Shown piece by piece: positions 43,603-53,993 of a stretch of DNA of 64,000 nt. The notes beneath the pieces are model-generated. The model ran no database searches. It worked only from the letters and a program-made list of their open reading frames with translations, and was not told the DNA's origin. Origin of the DNA: Capillidium heterosporum (Eukaryota > Entomophthoromycota > Entomophthoromycetes > Entomophthorales > Capillidiaceae); contig WBMQ01000005.1 of the NCBI GenBank assembly GCA_016630905.1, forward strand, positions 1,054,001-1,118,000. The letters run 5' to 3'. The position numbers and the translations under genes are program-made. Positions within the stretch are counted from its first letter, which is position 1, and every line of letters begins with the position of its first letter.

Positions 43603-43989
43603 TTATAGTTTTTAATCCATTACTTGATGTCAATAAAAATATATAAGTGACTAAGTTAAATAAAATGTCACTTTACACTATCTATTAAACTATTTATAAG
43701 GATTTGAAATAAAAGTAGAAGCCTTTATATATTTTAGCAATGTTATTTCCTTATTGCTTTCTTGCCGTAATAGCATTGCCTTTTGTACTAAAATTAGTTG
43801 AATAGATCAACCAGAAACACAATTGTCAATTTGAAGCCACCAATCAGAATTCAGAAGTTAAACCAATTAAGTTAGTTGCTCCAGTAAAGATAGATGATGC
43901 TGCAACTTCAACTTAGATTCTTACACAAGAACCACGTACAAAGCAAACCCGATAAAAAAATTGGACTTACAAACAAAAATAGAAGAACG
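43603..43989. other. intergenic region
   Basis: Short AT-rich spacer. An in-frame ATG at 43894 could extend the next gene by 32 residues with a basic, mitochondrial-like leader (MMLQLQLRFLHKNHVQ); the shorter form was preferred for a predicted nuclear protein. Confidence 0.45.
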
Positions 43990-44729
43990 ATGAGTCAAAA
44001 ACTGCCTGAAGATCTACGTAAAAAGTACGAAGACAAAATAAAAGGTAACTATATCTCTCTTCCTCTGTGTAAAATGACCCAATTTTAGAAATTTTGAAGG
44101 ATGCCGACTTAGACACAATATCCTCTAAAAAGGTACGTGCCCAACTGGAAAAAGACTTTTCAACCAGTGTAGCACCATACAAGGTTCAATTAAACGAAAT
44201 TATAATGCATCACTTCAACCTGATGCGGAGCAATAGCGATCCAAGTGAAGAAAGCAGCAACGAAGATGAAACACCAGTCCAAACCAAAAAAGCCAAGGTT
44301 GAAAAACCAAAAAAGAAAACCAAGAAAACTAAGCCAAGTTCAACCAGTGACGGACCCAAGAAATTGAACGGGTTTACCGAGCCCAAGCGACTTTCAACTT
44401 TACTAGCAGAGATCTTGGAGCAACCTCTGGTACCTTTACTTTTTTTAAAAGCTAACATCCTTTAGTTGTCACGATCAGATGTCATCAAGTACCTATGGGT
44501 CTACATTAAGAAACACAGCCTACAGGATCCTAATGACGGTAGAGTTATCATCTGCGATGATAAGCTGAAAAAGCTCTTTGAGGTTGACAAACTGACTTCG
44601 TTCCAGATGGCTAAGCACATTGGTCCTCACCTCTCCAAATGCTCGGAGGAAGAGATTGAAAAATACCAGAGCAAACTTGACGCGCTTGCCAAGTCGAAAC
44701 CTATTGATCAACCTGTTGAGCAAAGTTAA
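43990..44729 (+). CDS. DEK_C plus SWIB domain protein, Uaf30/Tri1-like
   Basis: Nuclear chromatin or rDNA-transcription factor type (yeast Uaf30 and Tri1). Exons 43990-44044, 44089-44429 and 44466-44729 give 219 residues. Residues about 1-60 form a DEK C-terminal-like helical domain (EILKDADLDTISSKKVRAQL, then PYKVQLNEIIMHHF). A Lys/Ser/Glu-rich linker follows (KKAKVEKPKKKTKKTK), probably a nuclear localisation signal. The SWIB/MDM2 domain covers about 135-205: LSRSDVIKYLWVYIKKHSLQ, DGRVIICDDKLKKLFEVDKL and FQMAKHIGPHL. This two-domain order is that of the Uaf30/Tri1 family, although only one SWIB is present. Introns are 44 and 36 nt. Confidence 0.85.
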
Positions 44730-45686
44730 AAGTAGGAACGGTACAGCTTTTTGATAAACTGCTTTTGTAAAATGTAGTGTTTCCATTATTGGCTTTATGT
44801 ATTTGTTTTGTAAAACGAAGTTTTTTAGTTCAAATACATTTGTTTAAAAGTTGATGTTTGCAAATACCAATTTTATATGTAAAGCTGTATACCTTTATGT
44901 TGTTGCAACTACTGCTGTTTGTTTTCGTCATCGCATGCCTCGAATTGGGATACTTTTACTAGCATGTTAGTAGCTAGATATAGCAAGCTATTAAGTAAAT
45001 ATTTTAATAAAAGTGTTTCTAATTCTTTTGACCTTAAAAATTTATTTGGACATAGTTTTACAAAGTGACATTCGATCCATGACCCCATACCTAAAAACAT
45101 CCTCAGTAAATAGTTGCCAAACCTTGGATTACATTTTCCTTTAGTATATAAGTTTTAAGGATGAGAATAGATATCTTATAGCCAAAGTTTGTTACTAATA
45201 ACCTACACTTTATAACGCTATACTAAAACCTGTATATATTTAAGTATTATACCATGTACAGAACCATTTATTAGTGCAAAGTAGGCAATACAAACGCCTC
45301 CATCAAAAGCAATTTACTTTCGTGGTCCCCAGATTTATTTGCAAAGAAAAAGACGACTATATATGCTATCATAAATATGTATCAAGAAATTTATATAATG
45401 TAAAATCATTACCTCCTATTTTCTAACTAAAACTATAGCTTTTAGTAGCGTTTCTACAAATTTACTGTCGATACTACAGGTGTTGAAAAGACTGAATTAC
45501 ATTTGATAAATCTTGGACTTCAAAACTTATCAACTCAAGAAATACACATAGGCCACTATTATAAAGCCAAATAGAAGCTTGTAATTTACAAAACAAGTTT
45601 AGTTATAGAAATTGAACAAAAGTAAAAATGAAACCATTAAAATAAAGTGAAAAGCGAACCTTGTATCCTTGGATACCAAACAAAAT
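44730..45686. other. convergent 3' intergenic region
   Basis: AT-rich, nearly 1 kb between two converging genes. No gene, repeat or RNA recognised. Confidence 0.5.
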
Positions 45687-46125
45687 TTAATCTCTACCCT
45701 CGTAAAATTTGTCCAAAAAGGTCTCCGGTTTAGGCTCCGCTTCCTCGGCTTGGAAATAAAACATAAGTTGGTCGACTTGCTTCCAGAGGTTCATAGTCTC
45801 CTCCAACTCACCTAGACCTTTGAACAATAGAATGTCGATAACTTTGACATCTTGGACGTGTCTGTTTTTGTCAAATTCCTGTCGAATCTTCTGACGCACT
45901 ACTGAAGCTGGGAAATCTAAGGCATACAAGGTTACAATTTCGGGGGCCTATTGGAAAATACATTGGTAAAGTCAGTTTTGAATGGATTGGGAAAGTAATA
46001 AAAATTTTGAAATTAAGGATAGTGGAACTTACCGAACGTTGCCACTGACGGTACAAGTTGATGGTACGCTTACGGGCTTGAGCTAAACTTCCCGAAGTGA
46101 AGGTCTTTACAGCTAGAGACGACAT
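45687..46125 (-). CDS. NDUFA6 homologue, LYR subunit of respiratory complex I
   Basis: Accessory subunit of NADH:ubiquinone oxidoreductase that binds the mitochondrial acyl carrier protein through its LYR motif. Exons 46125-46033 and 45947-45687 give 117 residues; the intron is 85 nt, longer than most here. Landmarks: INLYRQWQRSAPEIVTLYAL with LYR at 24-26, the VRQKIRQEFDKNRHVQD block, and VIDILLFKGLGELEETMNLW. Length agrees with fungal NDUFA6 (NB4M type). A start one codon upstream of MSS is not available. The gene lies head-to-head with an NDUFAF3 homologue, so a complex I subunit and an assembly factor share a promoter. Confidence 0.92.
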
Positions 46126-46355
46126 GCTCAATAAACTTTTCCGGCTTCTTGGATATTAAAATTGGGTTCAAGTTTGGCAAGTTCTTGGTTTACATAACTT
46201 GATGGAATCAAAGTAAGTTTAATTGGTTAGTCAAATTCCTAGCAAATAGAAAGTGTGTATTTGCTTGAGAATTAGGTCCAAAATCCCAGCATTGAAAGAT
46301 CAAAAGATCCAAACTAAAGATAAGATCTCTACATCAAAGTTCAATTACAAGTATA
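46126..46355. promoter_or_regulatory. bidirectional promoter of complex I gene pair
   Basis: 230 nt between divergent start codons of the NDUFA6 and NDUFAF3 homologues. No TATA box seen, consistent with housekeeping genes. Confidence 0.55.
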
Positions 46356-46935
46356 ATGGTGCTACCAAGACAGACCTTCAAATATAGACCACATTTGCAC
46401 AATCAAATTATCCGACAGTTTACATCGACAGGTTTGCAAAGTATCAAATCACCGGTCCCATTTCAAACGATATACCAAGGTGGTGCAACCCCATTATTTA
46501 TAGAGAGCTTCAACAGTAAGGGGTTCACCTGTTCAGGAGATTATACGACCGATGGACCGCTACTTATAGTTCAAGGGCTACCTTACCAGTGGAAAGTAGA
46601 TACCAACTGGAAGAATAGCTTTAATTTAGAAGCTTTAAAGGTATTTGAAATTATTCGACCGAAACCTGGTAACTTTTTCCATTTTATATTTTCTCTAATA
46701 GTTAGAGTTGGTTCTGTTCGGGATGGGTAAAGTTAGTCAACCTCTACCTAGAGCCGTGTTAGATTATTTAAACAAGCTGGGCATTCAAGCCGATGTTATG
46801 GATACTGTATTTTGAACTTTGTTGCAATTTAATACTAATTTTTGGTTTGTTTAGCGGAATGCCTGTTCAACTTACAACGTGTTAATTGAGGAAGGAAGGC
46901 TGGTGGCTGCTGCTGTATTGCCACCAAAAGCTTAG
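46356..46935 (+). CDS. NDUFAF3 homologue, complex I assembly factor (Mth938/DUF498 fold)
   Basis: Mitochondrial assembly factor acting early in complex I biogenesis. Exons 46356-46668, 46706-46806 and 46855-46935 give 164 residues. The N-terminus MVLPRQTFKYRPHLHNQIIR with QFTSTGLQ is a plausible presequence. Family landmarks: FIESFNSKGFTCSGDY (human IDSYNSRGFTING), ELVLFGMGKVSQPLP, LNKLGIQADVMDTRNACSTY (human GIAVEVQDTPNACATF) and EEGRLVAAAVLPP. At the first junction the acceptor TTAG at 46702-46705 rather than the AATAG four nt earlier keeps the frame. It is divergent from NDUFA6, which supports a shared role. Confidence 0.92.
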
Positions 46936-47147
46936 TTTGTATCTGATATAAGATACCTTATTTAAAAGGTATCAAATATACTTTTATTTTAAATTCAACT
47001 TGATTTACTGGTACTTATTTTGTTGGTTTAGATTGTTACCTCAGTACCAAATGCAACTATTTATAATATATGTTATATGTCCCTTTGTTAAAATTTTAGC
47101 AATAATCGATATTTTGGATTTTAGTTATTAATTTAATAGGTTTAAAG

Positions 47148-47603
47148 ATGAGTAATGCACATCCGATAAAAACGAAATTAGTGTACTGGAAAAGGTCCAA
47201 ATATAATGAAATACCTTACAAGTTTGTGATGTGGCCTATCAATAAAATTCGGAAAATGTACTATATCCAGATAAATGTCATAAATATTAAGAAGACTATA
47301 CTTGTAAACGATGAAGTTGGAACACTCCAATTTCGGATGAACTATAGCAATATTGCATGACCTTCAGTTAGAGATGGTTTCTCCCACATTTATAACCACA
47401 CAATTGATATAAATCCAATTAAAGGCCAAAATTTATATCTAGAAGAATGCAATTTATCAGTAAGAGATCGTATTTTTTGGCATATTTACTTAATTCAACA
47501 GGTAAGTTGTTCAAAGTACCCTTCATTACCATCCCCAAATCTTTAGGAACTAGTTAATGTCATTGGTTTGGTAGAGAATGCCTTCGACTCATTAGAATTG
47601 TAA
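47148..47603 (+). CDS. unrecognised gene interrupted by one in-frame TGA
   Basis: ATG 47148 opens a frame of 70 codons (MSNAHPIKTKLVYWKRSKYN) ending at TGA 47358. The same frame continues immediately with protein-like sequence, SVRDGFSHIYNHTIDINPIK and LYLEECNLSVRDRIFWHIYL. It reaches a good 45-nt intron (47502-47546, GTAAGT...CTTTAG) whose removal leaves the phase unchanged, then ELVNVIGLVENAFDSLEL and TAA at 47603. Total is about 137 codons including the TGA. Conservation of phase across the intron argues that the part beyond the TGA was, or is, coding. Possibilities are a recent nonsense mutation, a sequencing error, stop read-through, or an intron I could not find. Family not recognised. 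Confidence 0.45.
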
Positions 47604-48089
47604 AGTCTTTTGCCTTGGAGCTTTTTACATCCATCCGATCTGACGGGTTAAATATCTTTCTGTTCGGCATAATACTACATCGTTGATAAAAATTTACATG
47701 TGATTAACTATACTTTTAGCAGCCAAGCCTTTAAGTCTTTCCTAGAGTCAGTTTGCCGCCGTTCTTTTAACGATCTTATGTTGACAGTTTTATAATAGTA
47801 ATGAATATCGAAGAAACCTTTGAATTTTTGAATTTATAGATCATCCCACAAAGTAAATATAATATAGAAATAAAAACAGAGACAGAAAATATACATCTCT
47901 TAATTATAGTATAAAATTATCTTTAAATATTTGAAATCTGACTTGAAACGAAAATCCATAGCTTAAATAATAATATTCTTTATACATATCATGAAGCTAT
48001 AAAGCAGTATATAAGTAGAATATCTAATGCTTCAAAAATATTTAAAAGATAAACATGTAATTTTTTGTATTCTATTTTAGTTTTCAACT
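47604..48089. other. intergenic region
   Basis: AT-rich; a TATATAAG at 48008-48015 may be the old promoter of the decayed peptidase copy that follows. Confidence 0.45.
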
Positions 48090-49862
48090 TTTAGTTATCT
48101 CCTCAATCCCAGCCTGATCTTTATGCTGGTCTAGCTGAGAAATCCCCAATAAGTTACGATTCAGCCCTGGCTTGTTATAACAACATCAAGCTGACTGATA
48201 AAGTCTATGATGACATCGTTGATATTTTAAGGAAAGAGACGGCCTTCTATACACTTACAGACATCAGTAAGAAATCCTCCGATCCTAACATATCAAGTCA
48301 AGCTGCTATTGATGCCAAGTTAGGATTCAGAAGATAGATTTCAAGTCAAAGTAGGAGTTCCAGATCACCATCACAAAGCTTTACGGCACTTTCCATGATG
48401 GACATACTCAGTACGTTAGTTTTTTCTCCACCTCCAGCCTCATCCAACTTTTTCCATTTCATACGATCGTTGGAAAGCATAACCAAATCTTAGTTAAGGT
48501 AGTGATGAAATAAACATCAAACTAGTTTTAATAGAGGCTTAGGAGAAATTTGATGTTGATACCAATAGCTTCGCAGGTGCTATGGCTTTGCCAATTAATG
48601 AAAAACTCACTAGAATACATTGAAAAGTATGATAGTGAGTATATAGGTATTTTCTGTGACATAAATTGAAGGATCAATAAGGCTCTTTCTCATGGTGTCG
48701 TATCGGATGTCGCCTAGAACTCTAACTACAGAGTTCTCAAACAAATTGCTATCTCTCCAGTCGATCAAAAGTTGAGGTTCAGCTTTCGTATCAGTAACAA
48801 CGAGAAAAATATTGAATTCCTCTACCTTGTCGATATTCCTAAAGCATTTAACTCAATCGCTGAATTTTATACCACATACTGTAAACCTGCCCCTTGACAA
48901 GCTAGCCTTCATTCTTTGGTCAAAATTAAAATGGAAAGGAAATAACAGTTTCCTGAAGTAGCTACAATCAAAGTCGAAGCTTCTTTACCTAGACCTAAAA
49001 ACTCTCAACTTGGAAGCTCATTAACATTTTCAATCATAAGTGAAAATTTTACAAATATTTACCTTATTAGTAATGCTATCACCGGTGTTATAGCTATCAA
49101 CATATCTCACCTAATCTTCAGACTTAGTTTGATGGAGTTTTCAATGAATTCAAAGCTCTCAAGGGTCATAAAGTCGAAAAGTTAGTTTTAGATCTGAGCA
49201 ATAACGGCAGTAGCTTGACTGACGTTTCTTTCAATATCCTCGAGTACCTGTTCCTCAACGCTAAGTAAATACATTCCAACAGCGATATACCTATTATTTC
49301 CCTCTTTAGAGTTCTATTTAGAGATAAAGAGAACGCATCCTTTCACTCAACCAGTGACAGTCAAGTTGATGACAAACCTATCCAAGAGAATGGTACCTGG
49401 AAAGAAATCAAGCCCTATTACCACGATATCAACTAAAATTTGATCTACATCTTACTGTTCCAGGATTGCAGTAGGGACAGCTTATTGAAACTTTTTAATC
49501 CCAACAATGAATCTCTTTTTAAAAGGGAGAACATTACCCTAGTCACTAACATCGTTTGCTATTCAGCCTGTGCTCATTTTAACAACAAGCTGTAAAAGTT
49601 TCATGACTAGTGTTCTATTTTACTTTTTAGCAAACTTATTCCACAGTGTAGAAATTTTTAAGCTTCAAGACCATCCCAATGCCCTCAAACCGTCCCTATC
49701 AGTTACCAGGCTTAAGTTCAACGCCTGAGAAGCTTACTCGTTCAAGTTTAGGCAACTTCGACCTTTAAAGTTTACCTGGTTACCCGCCAAGCAGTCACAT
49801 CCATTACAACAAATATGATGTATTCGATTCATATCTGATCTGAACTCCAATCACCAATGAAT
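48090..49862 (+). pseudogene. decayed S41 peptidase paralogue
   Basis: Nearly the full length of the S41 paralogues can be followed by eye but no long frame survives. Recognisable pieces include GLAEKSPISYDSALACYNNI, NNIKLTDKV, FKALKGHKVEKLVLDLSNNG, the region of the active-site serine (NIVCYSACA, with the family's CYSTC altered), and near the end AYSFKFRQLRPLKF. Multiple frame changes and stops are scattered through it, and the signal-peptide region is also broken. Divergence from the intact copies is greater than theirs from one another, so it is probably the oldest lost member of the cluster. Confidence 0.9.
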
Positions 49863-50643
49863 TGTAAGTATATTTGCTTGAATAAACTAAGATATTATAC
49901 TATTTCTTATTCAATCTATTAATATATATTTTCTTATATAGTGATTTAATCATAGCACGCAATTTGAGATCTGTTGCTTAAGGATGTACTACAGGAACTA
50001 ATACCTTATATTCTATTATCATTTTTTAGTATATGTCGGACCACGGAGCAAAAAAGTCGGAAGTCACCAGGTTTAATAAATCTAATCTTCAACCTGTTAT
50101 CGGATTGTATATATTTTCTATCCTTTAATTTGGTAGGGTAGTTCTCCATCATATGTCAGAGGTATCTTAATAATTGATGTTCATTTTCTCTAACACGTCA
50201 TATCATGCTAAATAGAAGATATTTGTTTGTTAATTTACCCAATAAATATTTTTCAAGTATAGCGTCTATCGTAGTGAGGAAGCTAAAATCAACTACTATA
50301 CTTTTTGCGTGCTCCATCAACATTTAGCCCCAAAACCTCAAAATGTAAATATAGCCCATACCAGCTTCAAAGCCTTCTAAATTCCAAAAATATATATTAT
50401 TGCATTGGTTTTTTACTTTAACTAAAATGAATTTAATTCGGAACTTAAAATCACTGAAGCTTAGAACCTACATACCATGCATCCAAGCGTAGAATAGGTG
50501 AGTAGACGTTATGTCTGAGAGGATAAAGTATTATCAACCTTGTGATAAAGCTATTTATAAAGCTTACCTTGTTAGTCAAGCCTAGGACAAGGACCTATTA
50601 ACGAAAACCAAGTGAGCATTTTGCCTACCCTACATAATTCAGG
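49863..50643. other. intergenic region
   Basis: AT-rich spacer between the decayed copy and the first intact S41 gene. No gene supported. Confidence 0.5.
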
Positions 50644-50650
50644 TATATAA
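50644..50650 (+). promoter_or_regulatory. TATA box of S41 copy 1
   Basis: TATATAA, 62 nt upstream of ATG 50706. Confidence 0.6.
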
Positions 50651-50705
50651 ACGGAGCTTCTTTAACTTGAGGATACCAACAAAGCCTTTGAAACTCAACC
50701 TTTCT

Positions 50706-52595
50706 ATGAAAACTTCGGTCCTATACTCCATTCTACTTCAACTTTTAGTTGTAAATTCTCAATCCACCTCCGATCCTTGTACCGGGTTAGCCGAGAAATC
50801 TCCAGTGAGTTATGATACCGCCTTGGCCTGTTACAATAATGTAAAACTAACTGATAAGGTCCGAGACGGCACTATAGATACCCTAAGAAAAGCTTTGCCT
50901 TTCTATGCTTTTGTCGATATCAGCAAGAATTCCCCCGATTATAACGTGAAGTATCAGGTTGACATTGATGCTGAGTTACGAAAGATCCATAAACGGCACT
51001 ACAAATCAGAGCAAGAATTCCAAAACACCATTAGCAAGTTCTTCAACACTTTGCACGACGGCCATACTTCCTACTTCAACTGCTTTTTATCATTCAACTT
51101 CATCCAACCCTTCCCTCTCTATACGATTGTCGGCCAATATGGGCAAACTATTGTCAAAGTTGTTGATGAACTTGACACCACGCCGGCTCTATTGAATGCT
51201 TGGAAGAAACTTGGAGTTGATGTCAACAATTTTGCCGGTGCTGAAGTGCTAAGTATCAATGGGAAGCAGCCTCTTGAATACATTGAAAAGTACGCACATG
51301 AGTACATCGGAACATCCCGTGATGTCAACTCAAGGATCAATTTCGCATTGGCTCGAGTTTTGAAGACAGATGGGGTTTGGGGTCTCAACTACGGTGCCTT
51401 CAAACAATCCTCAATCCCTCCAGTCGATAAATCATTGACTTTCACCTTCCGCAGCGGTACTTCCGAGAAAAGTGTAAATGTTCCTTACTTGGTCGAAATT
51501 CCCGAAGGTTTCAATTCAACCACAGAGTTCTATTCCAACTTCTGTACCCAATCAGCTCAAACTTCCAACACCAACCAAAAGAACAAAGCTCGAAATGAGA
51601 TTGGAGTGATGATGGTCCCGAAGGTTGTAGCTGCCAAGGTTGAGGCACCACTCCCTGACTCTGAAAACTCTCGTCTTGGTAACCCATTAGCTTCACCTAT
51701 TGTTGCAGGTAAGACTTCCAGCACATATCTTGTCAATAATGACACTACTGGTGTCATCACTATAAGCTCATTTGGAGGTGACCAGGCCACTTGGTACCGG
51801 GAAGTCTTTGATGGATTCAAAGCACTCAAGGATCGTAAAATCCAAAAGTTCATATTGGATATGTCCAATAACGGCGGTGGTACCATCTGCTGGGGCTACT
51901 ACATAATGGAATACTTGTTCCCCAACGCTAAGCAGACCTACTTCAACACCGATATGCACTCTTCTTCCTTACTTAGAGACCTAGTTCGTGACCCCAATGC
52001 CGGTTTCTTCAGCCCTAAGAGGTACAATGACGCTAACGGCAAGCCTTTCCAAAATGACAACGACTGGGATCAGATAAAAACTTTCTATCGCGGTACCAAT
52101 CGAAACTCCCAGTACACTCCATTGTTCCAAGATTCCTGCAATGATAACTTCCTCAAGCCATTGTTCAACGCCAACGGTGAAGCTCCTTTCAAGAAGGAAA
52201 ACATCGCCCTAGTCACCAACTCGATCTGTTACTCCACTTGCACCTTGGTCAGTAACGGTATGCAGGAGTTCCACGATATCAAGTCTTACGCCGTAGGTGG
52301 CTTGAAAGATAAGAAAGCTACTGTTGCTTCCATCGCTGGAGGAACTGTCATGGGCTTGGACAACTTAATCTACAGTCTGCAGGATGCCAAGTTGGGCAAT
52401 CATCCTGACGCCCCTAAGGAGTTCCCTACATTTGGGTACCTCAGCTTGACGATAAGAGAAGCATACTCGTCCAAGTTTAAGGAACTTAGACCTCTGGAGT
52501 TCACTTGGCTACCCGCCAAGCACCGTATCCATTTCAACAAGGACAATGTCTTTGATCCCTATTTGATTTGGACGGAGATTGCTAGCAAATTATAA
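50706..52595 (+). CDS. secreted S41-family peptidase, copy 1
   Basis: Intact single-exon gene of 629 residues. Signal peptide MKTSVLYSILLQLLVVNSQS; the in-frame TTG upstream is not a credible start. Family landmarks of CPAF/UstP-like S41 serine peptidases: LHDGHT at 116-121 (candidate catalytic His), a PDZ-like segment GAEVLSINGKQPLEYIEKYA, KFILDMSNNGGGTICWGYY, and TNSICYSTCTLVSNGMQEFH with Ser510 as the candidate nucleophile between Cys508 and Cys512. YAVGGLKDKKATVASIAGGT follows. Members of this group are extracellular or secretory-pathway proteases; UstP-type members process peptide precursors, but most fungal ones are uncharacterised. Catalytic assignments are by motif only. It leads a run of two plus-strand copies facing two minus-strand copies. 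Confidence 0.9.
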   Translation: MKTSVLYSILLQLLVVNSQSTSDPCTGLAEKSPVSYDTALACYNNVKLTDKVRDGTIDTLRKALPFYAFVDISKNSPDYNVKYQVDIDAELRKIHKRHYKSEQEFQNTISKFFNTLHDGHTSYFNCFLSFNFIQPFPLYTIVGQYGQTIVKVVDELDTTPALLNAWKKLGVDVNNFAGAEVLSINGKQPLEYIEKYAHEYIGTSRDVNSRINFALARVLKTDGVWGLNYGAFKQSSIPPVDKSLTFTFRSGTSEKSVNVPYLVEIPEGFNSTTEFYSNFCTQSAQTSNTNQKNKARNEIGVMMVPKVVAAKVEAPLPDSENSRLGNPLASPIVAGKTSSTYLVNNDTTGVITISSFGGDQATWYREVFDGFKALKDRKIQKFILDMSNNGGGTICWGYYIMEYLFPNAKQTYFNTDMHSSSLLRDLVRDPNAGFFSPKRYNDANGKPFQNDNDWDQIKTFYRGTNRNSQYTPLFQDSCNDNFLKPLFNANGEAPFKKENIALVTNSICYSTCTLVSNGMQEFHDIKSYAVGGLKDKKATVASIAGGTVMGLDNLIYSLQDAKLGNHPDAPKEFPTFGYLSLTIREAYSSKFKELRPLEFTWLPAKHRIHFNKDNVFDPYLIWTEIASKL

Positions 52596-53927
52596 GCTTA
52601 ATTAATAAATTGAAATATCTCGCTACTTTTTTGTAAATATGTAGTATACTTTCATATAATATGTATTTTATTATATTTACTTCTATGTGCTTTAATTAAT
52701 TTGTTTATTTACGATAAATTAATATTGGATGCACATTTTTATAAACTTTTCGATAATAATAGGTCTTTGTATTGGCATATTTTCTTTATAAGAGTTTGCA
52801 ATACTCTATTATGAAATCCGGTTTCGAATCGGATAATTGTAGCTTTTAACGATGGTGAAAAACCTACTAAAATACATTATAGCTAAATATACTACTTTAT
52901 CATCCATATATGTATGTAAAGAAAGTAACTGTACTATGGCTGGCCTTTATTTAGCTTTGTTTACAATACTATTCAAAAGTATGCTATAGCAGATTCAAAC
53001 TTGTAATATATTTCAAAAGATATCTTGATAAATTCAAACTTATATTTAACTTGCTAAAATAAAAATTGTAGCGAAAGTCCACATATGTAGAAATGCCTCA
53101 GTTTACACTTTTATGTCCAATATTCTAGAAGCTTGCTTAGAAATTCAAGCATTTAAATTAACAAACACCAAAATTTACATAGTAATTCCACAAATATTAT
53201 ATAGAATATGTTTAGATAGGAGCTCACAGGTGTTGCAAGTCCAATATAAAAATCTCTACCCTTAGTCTTCATGATGATCTGATGCCTACTCTAAAGTTCA
53301 ACACCTGGAAAACAAATCCTAGCGTTAATCTGATCACAATGGGTGGCTTTGTTTCAACTACTATATTCGTATATAAGCGTGATACCAATACTCGTTTATT
53401 GTAAAGGTATGACTTTTATGTCAAGTCTTTCAATTCTTTAGCCACGAAATGCGGTTTACACCCACCAATTGAACTATGCAGAGCCAAAAATATTTTCAAA
53501 GTATCAGATGGAAGACGAAATCAAAGCTCATAAATTAGGATCACCGAGGTCCACTGACCTGATAAAGATACGCTATCTGTCCTGTCAATGGCGTGATGAA
53601 GTCAGCAGAATAAACTACCGATCAAACGAATAAGTAGAGGCATTGAAAACTTCTAATTTTTGGCGAGACCTAAACTAAACTACGCCAAAATTAGTAGACT
53701 ATAACCTTGCAGATACCGTACCCAATCTATCAAAACTAAAGCAAAATCATGAGGTTTTGCAATAGCTCTTCGAAATGAACTATTAAATCTACTTTATAAT
53801 CTCATGATAAAAGCGTCTAAAAATACTTTAGCACCTACCATCTGACTCATCGTCAAAAGTTCAAGCAAACGGTACCCCATGGCCAAGGTAATAACTCATG
53901 ACACTTTAGTCTAAGCACTGCTAGTAC
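52596..53927. other. intergenic region between S41 copies 1 and 2
   Basis: AT-rich; an AATAAA-like signal follows copy 1 (near 52606). A short coding-like frame around 53509-53633 contains KLGSPRSTDLIKIRYLS but could not be tied to any gene. Confidence 0.45.
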
Positions 53928-53935
53928 TATAAATA
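53928..53935 (+). promoter_or_regulatory. TATA box of S41 copy 2
   Basis: TATAAATA, 66 nt upstream of ATG 53994. Confidence 0.6.
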
Positions 53936-53993
53936 TACGATCGCCACCCCAAAACCTGTATACTAAATCACTTCCTATCCCACTAATAAAATT

